DNA of 8,890 nucleotides. It comes from Rhodanobacteraceae bacterium. Lineage in GTDB: Bacteria > Pseudomonadota > Gammaproteobacteria > Xanthomonadales > SZUA-5. Within the stretch, counting starts at the first letter, position 1; every line of letters begins with the position of its first letter. The stretch covers positions 1 to 8,890 of the forward strand of contig QIMA01000443.1 of assembly GCA_003233535.1 (NCBI GenBank), in the 5' to 3' direction. The position numbers and the translations under genes are program-made. The notes beneath the pieces are model-generated. The model made no database searches, was not told the origin of the DNA, and saw only the letters and a program-made list of their open reading frames with translations. Of this stretch, positions 5,499-8,890 are shown piece by piece.

Positions 5499-6352
5499 GG
5501 CTGGCCTCCTTCCATATACGCGACGAACAAATCCGCCACTGAAACGGGGTGGATTTCTCCTAGCTCGGCCAGCTCGGCCTCGCTGTTACCGCCAAACAAA
5601 CACACTGTGCGACCCAGTTGCCGACGCTCAGTGAGCGGCTTCATCGCTCGGGCCGCTTCCATGCGGTCGGCCGGTACCAATACCTGGTGATAGCGTGCGG
5701 CCACATCTTCCATACTGGTGTTGAGCACGATTTTGCCGTCCTTGATGAAGATCAGATCGGTCAACAAGTGCTCGATTTCTTCGACCTGATGAGTGGTAAT
5801 CAGGATCGTCCGTTCACCGTCGAAGTAGTCGTTCAGCAGCTGCTCGTAGAAACGCTTGCGATAGAGAATGTCCAGACCCAAAGTTGGCTCGTCTAGCACC
5901 AGCAGGCGCGCGTCGATGGCCATAACAATGGCCAAGTGCAGCTGCACGACCATGCCCTTGGAGAGTTCGCGAACGCGCTGCTTCATGCCGACCTGAGTCT
6001 TGCTCAGGACCGCTTTGCACTGCGACCGATCGAATCGGGGGTGCACCGAGGCGACGTACTCAATCACTTCGCCCACTTTGATCCAGCGCGGTAGCACTGC
6101 CACGTCGGCGATGAAGCAGACGTCCTGCATCAATTCATGGCGCTCGCGAAACGGGTCGCGCCCCAGTACTTCCAGAGTGCCGTCGAAGGGCGTAAGGCCA
6201 AGCATGGCCTTCAAAGCGGTGGTCTTGCCGGCGCCGTTAGGCCCGATTAGGCCAACGATTCGGCCAGGCTGAACATCCAGGTTGACGCCGTCCAAGGCGA
6301 ACTTGCTGCCGAATCGCTTGGTCAAGCCGCTGGCGTGGATAACGGCGCTCAT
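5495..6352 (-). CDS. ABC transporter ATP-binding protein
   Basis: This 285-residue ATPase powers the adjacent ABC-2 permease. Walker A is GPNGAGKT (37-44), the signature is the variant LSKGM (130-134) in place of LSGGQ, Walker B is LLVLDEPT (150-157), the D-loop is LGLD (158-161) and the switch His is H188 (TTHQVEE). The roughly 70 residues after the nucleotide domain (from about 215) form a C-terminal extension, common in ABC-2-associated ATPases. ATG 6352 has AAGGAG about 7 bases upstream and overlaps the regulator stop as ATGA. The gene lies directly downstream of a GntR/YtrA regulator, the classic arrangement of ytr-type operons. This supports an envelope-stress or export role, but the cargo is unknown. 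Confidence 0.93.
   Translation of the reverse strand: MSAVIHASGLTKRFGSKFALDGVNLDVQPGRIVGLIGPNGAGKTTALKAMLGLTPFDGTLEVLGRDPFRERHELMQDVCFIADVAVLPRWIKVGEVIEYVASVHPRFDRSQCKAVLSKTQVGMKQRVRELSKGMVVQLHLAIVMAIDARLLVLDEPTLGLDILYRKRFYEQLLNDYFDGERTILITTHQVEEIEHLLTDLIFIKDGKIVLNTSMEDVAARYHQVLVPADRMEAARAMKPLTERRQLGRTVCLFGGNSEAELAELGEIHPVSVADLFVAYMEGGQP
5505..5510 (-). promoter_or_regulatory. Strong ribosome binding site for the GTG-started permease
   Basis: AGGAGG on the minus strand, 6 bases before GTG 5498. It lies inside the last codons of the ATPase gene, and the start codon overlaps its stop (GTGA), so translation of the two is probably coupled. Confidence 0.8.
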
Positions 6353-6717
6353 GCATTGGCTCCTTGGTTTGCGGTTTCCAATAGTTGATCAGTGTTCAAC
6401 CCCAAGCGCTCTATGCGCTCAATGATTCGCGGCCATTCCTCGTTTAAGAAATGATCCCTTTCGCGCTCCAGTAAGGCGCTTCTAGCGCCCTGCTTGACGT
6501 ACATACCTAGCCCCCTGCGCTTTTCCACCAAATCTTCGTCGGCCAACTCCTGATAAGCCTTGGAGACGGTGAGTGGATTAATACGATAGTCAACCGCGAC
6601 CTGCCTGACCGACGGGATCACTTCACCCTCGTTCAGGTCTCCATCCAGGATCATGGCGACGACGCGTTCCTTCAGCTGCCGGTAGATCGGCAGTGCGTCA
6701 CTCCATTCTGCGCTCAT
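6349..6717 (-). CDS. GntR-family transcriptional regulator, YtrA subfamily
   Basis: This 122-residue repressor-like protein has an N-terminal winged helix-turn-helix. PIYRQLKERVVAMILDGDL opens it, IPSVRQVAVDYRINPLTVSKAYQEL (34-58) holds the recognition helix, and LVEKRRGLGMYV (63-74) is the wing. The tail (75-122) is a short, charged, helical dimerisation segment with no effector domain. This separates YtrA-type regulators from the FadR, HutC and MocR types. It overlaps both neighbours by ATGA and is followed by ABC ATPase and permease genes, as in Bacillus ytrABC. The likely target is the GGTGTT...AACACC palindrome at 7071-7094 over the operon promoter, which implies autorepression. Inducers cannot be deduced; for this subfamily, cell-wall-active compounds are common. 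Confidence 0.92.
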   Translation of the reverse strand: MSAEWSDALPIYRQLKERVVAMILDGDLNEGEVIPSVRQVAVDYRINPLTVSKAYQELADEDLVEKRRGLGMYVKQGARSALLERERDHFLNEEWPRIIERIERLGLNTDQLLETANQGANA

Positions 6718-7049
6718 TGGCTCGCAGCTCCACCGAGCAATCCCGCGAAGGAAAAGAAGGGCATGTCGAACTCGTTCGCCAAGCCGCCGCCGAAAATGCT
6801 CTTTGACGTCGCTTGCGCAACTTGCAGTGTCGGCTGCTCGCAGTCATGGGCGATCAGTTCGTCGCCGATCCAATGCAGAGTCCGGCTGGATACGGTCACT
6901 TCATAGCGCGTACCGTTGTCTGCTATGGGCAGTGCAAAGCTCAAAGCCGGCGCTTCGGCGACCGACTGAACCGCAACGCCGGGAAGGGCCGACATGCACA
7001 GGGTCACCAGCACGGCGACGATCAGGCTTGTTTGCAGTCGTGTTTTCAC
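6714..7049 (-). CDS. Small exported protein of unknown function heading the ytr-type operon
   Basis: I do not recognise this protein. It has 111 residues if translation starts at GTG 7049. This start is supported by GGAGG (7054-7058), by a normal signal peptide directly after it (VKTRLQTSLIVAVLVTLCMSA; cleavage probably after AEA at 33), and by the promoter lying between it and an in-frame ATG at 7130. The mature part, about 78 residues, contains a possible beta-rich stretch (RYEVTVSSRTLHWIG), a single Cys70 (DCEQP) and a Gly- and Phe-rich tail (FGGGLANEFDMPFFSFAGLLGG) that could associate with a membrane. Its stop overlaps the start of the GntR regulator (ATGA), so it is part of the same operon and the first gene to be expressed. 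It may be a periplasmic accessory or sensor for the ABC system, which is inference from position only. Confidence 0.7.
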   Translation of the reverse strand: MKTRLQTSLIVAVLVTLCMSALPGVAVQSVAEAPALSFALPIADNGTRYEVTVSSRTLHWIGDELIAHDCEQPTLQVAQATSKSIFGGGLANEFDMPFFSFAGLLGGAASQ

Positions 7050-7053
7050 GGTG

Positions 7054-7058
7054 CCTCC
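7054..7058 (-). promoter_or_regulatory. Ribosome binding site that sets the GTG start of the exported protein
   Basis: GGAGG on the minus strand, 4 bases before GTG 7049. The spacing is slightly short, but this site and the signal peptide beginning here favour 7049 over ATG 7130. Confidence 0.65.
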
Positions 7059-7070
7059 GGTTGTCGCGTT

Positions 7071-7094
7071 GGTGTTGTAGTCATGTATAACACC
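7071..7094. promoter_or_regulatory. GGTG-N16-CACC palindrome, predicted YtrA-type operator
   Basis: The arms GGTGTT (7071-7076) and AACACC (7089-7094) are exact reverse complements. The next positions keep TA on both sides (GGTGTTnTA...TAnAACACC). The GGTG-N16-CACC form is the one I recall for a GntR/YtrA regulator of Xanthomonas citri. It overlaps the -10 box of the minus-strand operon that encodes a YtrA-type regulator, which is the expected position for autorepression. Confidence 0.8.
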
Positions 7095-7112
7095 ACACCG
7101 GTACATCCTCAA
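7084..7112 (-). promoter_or_regulatory. Sigma70-like promoter of the ytr-type operon
   Basis: On the minus strand TTGAGG (7107-7112) and TATACA (7084-7089) are separated by 17 bases. Each matches the consensus at four of six positions. Transcription would begin around 7077, leaving a leader of roughly 30 bases before GTG 7049. The -10 box lies inside the GGTGTT...AACACC palindrome. Confidence 0.65.
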
Positions 7113-7234
7113 CAAAAACAGCGCAGCCATAAGTCATGTTTGTGCGCTCGTTCAGCTACTTGCGCCGGTTCTAAACACCGGGTTCACTGTGCGCGGTCGT
7201 AGACTGGCGGCCTATTCAATCAAGGAGTGGCGCG

Positions 7235-7804
7235 ATGCAGCGGTTAATGATTGCGGCGTTGCTAACGCTGACTGGTGGCGGTGTGCGGGCGGACTGTGCG
7301 GCACTTTTGGACCATAGCTATAGGCCGCTGGCAGAGCGCAGCGAGCAGGTTCGTTTGTGCGAGCGCTTCGACAATCAAGTGCTGCTAGTAGTCAACACGG
7401 CGAGCAAGTGTGGGTTCACGCCGCAATACGAGGGGCTCGAAACCCTTAATGCGCGCTTCAGCAAGCGCGGATTTGCGGTAGCCGGTTTTCCTTCCAATGA
7501 CTTCAGCGGCCAGGAACCAGGGACGGAGGCGGAAATCCGCGAGTTCTGCACGCTTACTTATGGCGTGAAGTTCCCCATGTTCGAGAAAACGGCGGTTGTC
7601 GGTGAGCAGGCTGATCCCTTCTACCAAGCCCTCACTGAGCTAGGCGGTCCGCCGAAGTGGAATTTCCACAAGTATTTGATTGGCCGAGATGGCACTTTCA
7701 TCGCTGCATTCCCCAGCGCGGTCAAGCCGGATGACCCAGAGCTAGTGCAAGCGATTGAGCAAGCACTGGTACCCGCGGTCGAGACTGCTGGCGGGAGTGA
7801 CTAG
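7235..7804 (+). CDS. Periplasmic glutathione peroxidase-family peroxidase
   Basis: Predicted to reduce hydroperoxides in the periplasm. The 189-residue protein begins with a signal peptide (MQRLMIAALLTLTGGGVRA, cleavage before Asp20). The catalytic set of the GPx family is present: peroxidatic Cys59 in NTASKCGFTPQYEGL, Gln93 in FPSNDFSGQEPG, and Trp142-Asn143 in KWNFHKYLIG. Cys, not selenocysteine, is used. Cys105 (REFCTLTYGVKFP) sits where thioredoxin-dependent GPx enzymes carry their resolving cysteine, so a dithiol donor may be used instead of glutathione. Two more Cys (21 and 42) lie in the extra N-terminal region typical of exported forms and could form a structural disulfide. AAGGAG lies 7 bases before ATG 7235. 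It is divergent from the ytr-type operon, with 185 bases between the two start codons. Confidence 0.92.
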   Translation: MQRLMIAALLTLTGGGVRADCAALLDHSYRPLAERSEQVRLCERFDNQVLLVVNTASKCGFTPQYEGLETLNARFSKRGFAVAGFPSNDFSGQEPGTEAEIREFCTLTYGVKFPMFEKTAVVGEQADPFYQALTELGGPPKWNFHKYLIGRDGTFIAAFPSAVKPDDPELVQAIEQALVPAVETAGGSD

Positions 7805-7870
7805 CTAGCCGCTGCGCGCTGGTGCGGCGTCCCAGGAGCAAGTAGATGAGACTCCGATTGAGCCGGTCTG

Positions 7871-7890
7871 AGACTAGTCGCGAGTAGTCT
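7871..7890. repeat. Short inverted repeat in the carA upstream region
   Basis: AGACTA (7871-7876) pairs with TAGTCT (7885-7890) around 8 bases that contain the palindrome TCGCGA. It might be an operator. It is short enough to be chance. Confidence 0.4.
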
Positions 7891-7918
7891 GCATCGGGCT
7901 AGGCAGTGTAGGAATTGC

Positions 7919-7965
7919 TGATACGGGATGGGGTGGCTTTAAGGGTCGTCTCTCATCCCGTATCA
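7919..7965. repeat. Perfect 12-bp inverted repeat in the carA leader
   Basis: TGATACGGGATG (7919-7930) and CATCCCGTATCA (7954-7965) are exact reverse complements separated by 23 bases. If transcribed, they would form a stable stem-loop whose 3' side ends 38 bases before the carA start. No T-run follows, so it is not a plain intrinsic terminator. A leader RNA element or a paired operator is possible. Arms this long and perfect are unlikely by chance in so short a gap. Confidence 0.65.
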
Positions 7966-8003
7966 TCCGCGCGCGCCGCCCATTCCGCCTACAGGCCTTC
8001 ACC

Positions 8004-8890
8004 ATGTCCGTCGTGCCCGCCGTTCTTGCTCTCGCCGATGGACAGATCTTCGGAGGAACCGCGCTCGGTGCAGTCGGCGAAGCGGTTGGGGAGGTCGTGT
8101 TCAACACCGCTATGAGCGGCTATCAGGAGATCCTCAGCGATCCTTCCTACTGCCAACAGATGGTGACTGTGACCTATCCACATGTAGGCAACGTCGGCTG
8201 CAACCCGGCTGACGATGAGTCAGATAGGGTCCAGGCGGCCGGCCTCATTATTCGTGACGCAGCCAAGCGCGCGAGCAACTGGCGTGCTACCGAGACCTTG
8301 GATGCCTATCTCAAGCGTAACGAAACGGTAGCGATTGCCAATCTGGATACGCGCGCGCTGACCCGCGTCTTGCGAGATAGCGGCGCGCAATCGGGCTGCA
8401 TCCTCAGTGGCGACGATATCGATCCGCAGGCGGCTGTCGCGACTGCACGCGCTTTTCCCGGGCTGCAAGGGGTGGATTTGGCCAAGGTGGTGTCTACCGC
8501 AAGCGGCTATTCGTTCGCTGAAGGCACACATGATTTATCTACGGATCGGCCGAGAGCAGCGCCAGAACGGTCGTTTAAGGTGGTGGCCTACGACTACGGT
8601 GTGAAGCGGAATATCCTGCGTCTGTTGGTCGATGCCGGCTGCTACGTCGAGGTGGTGCCGGCACAAACGCCCGCTACTGAGGTCTTGGCAATGGCCCCGG
8701 ATGGGGTATTTTTGTCTAACGGCCCGGGTGATCCGCAGGCTTGCGACTACGCGATTCGTGCGATTACAACGCTGCTCCAGCAGCGCGTGCCGCTATTCGG
8801 TATTTGCCTAGGACATCAGCTGTTGGGTCTGGCCGGTGGTGCGCAAAGCAGTAAAATGAAGTTCGGCCATCACGGCGCAAATCATCCGGT
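8004..8890 (+). CDS. carA: Carbamoyl-phosphate synthase small (glutaminase) subunit, 3' end cut by the window
   Basis: CarA hydrolyses glutamine and passes ammonia to CarB for carbamoyl phosphate, the shared precursor of arginine and pyrimidines. The frame is open from ATG 8004 ([18 protein letters not shown]) to the window edge, giving 295 complete codons of an expected 370-380. The N-terminal CarA domain shows [20 protein letters not shown] (about 31-50), and [15 protein letters not shown] follows. The class I glutamine amidotransferase domain starts near [14 protein letters not shown]. It has SNGPGDP (238-244), nucleophile Cys268 in [13 protein letters not shown], and the [11 protein letters not shown] block at the edge. 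The catalytic His-Glu pair lies beyond the window. There is no strong Shine-Dalgarno before the start. carB is expected downstream. dapB, which often precedes carA in gammaproteobacteria, is absent here; an exported peroxidase gene occupies that place. Confidence 0.97.
   Translation, partial: MSVVPAVLALADGQIFGGTALGAVGEAVGEVVFNTAMSGYQEILSDPSYCQQMVTVTYPHVGNVGCNPADDESDRVQAAGLIIRDAAKRASNWRATETLDAYLKRNETVAIANLDTRALTRVLRDSGAQSGCILSGDDIDPQAAVATARAFPGLQGVDLAKVVSTASGYSFAEGTHDLSTDRPRAAPERSFKVVAYDYGVKRNILRLLVDAGCYVEVVPAQTPATEVLAMAPDGVFLSNGPGDPQACDYAIRAITTLLQQRVPLFGICLGHQLLGLAGGAQSSKMKFGHHGANHP

Larger units (their letters stand above)
7805..8003. other. carA leader / intergenic region
   Basis: This 199-bp gap between the peroxidase and carA has no credible gene. 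It holds a small GCCGC/GCGGC stem-loop just after the peroxidase stop (7808-7828), an AGACTA/TAGTCT stem (7871-7876 and 7885-7890), and a long perfect inverted repeat (7919-7965). No intrinsic terminator with a T-run is visible, and I cannot assign a promoter for carA. Read-through from the peroxidase gene is therefore possible. Confidence 0.5.

Noticed and set aside
7050..7130. N-terminal extension of the exported operon protein from ATG 7130
   Set aside because: The extension spans the predicted promoter and operator, and a GTG with GGAGG begins a normal signal peptide at 7049.
6813..7202. 129-residue plus-strand open frame opposite the exported-protein gene
   Set aside because: It is antisense, crosses the operator and promoter, and has no recognisable domain.

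Overview
The window looks like a chromosomal segment of a moderately GC-rich gammaproteobacterium. CarA, a CGFS glutaredoxin, a secreted glutathione peroxidase and N-carbamoylputrescine amidase all fit. The regulatory palindrome found here has the GGTG-N16-CACC form that I recall for a YtrA-type regulator of Xanthomonas, which hints at Xanthomonadales or a relative. This placement is inference. I see no rRNA, tRNA or CRISPR array, and no phage genes or transposase.

Layout. Positions 106-2939 carry three minus-strand genes: an N-carbamoylputrescine amidase (aguB), an alpha/beta hydrolase of the MEST/haloalkane-dehalogenase-like type, and a small exported SleB-type cell-wall hydrolase. A 168-bp MITE-like element with 22-bp imperfect terminal inverted repeats (2338-2505) lies between the last two. 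A 462-bp divergent intergenic region (2940-3401) holds a perfect 18-bp hairpin palindrome and two tandem 11-bp repeats. It is followed by the plus-strand pair grxD and a YciK-like SDR that lacks the catalytic lysine. The SDR converges on an ABC operon. In the 31-bp gap between them lies a solo copy of the MITE terminal repeat.

Positions 4530-7049 are a compact minus-strand operon, transcribed right to left: a small secreted protein of unknown function, a YtrA-type GntR regulator, an ABC ATPase and an ABC-2 permease. Every junction is a 4-base stop/start overlap. Upstream, a sigma70-like promoter is overlapped by a perfect-armed GGTGTT...AACACC palindrome, which predicts autorepression. The exporter substrate cannot be read from sequence. 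A cell-envelope stress or antimicrobial-export role is the family expectation.

Divergent from this operon is a periplasmic thioredoxin-type glutathione peroxidase. After a 199-bp leader containing a perfect 12-bp inverted repeat comes carA, cut by the window end.

The observations most worth following are the repeat family whose outer edges coincide with the stop codons of two different genes, the YtrA-type operator and its operon headed by an unknown exported protein, and the degenerate SDR. I do not see convincing evidence of a wholly new defence or metabolic system.
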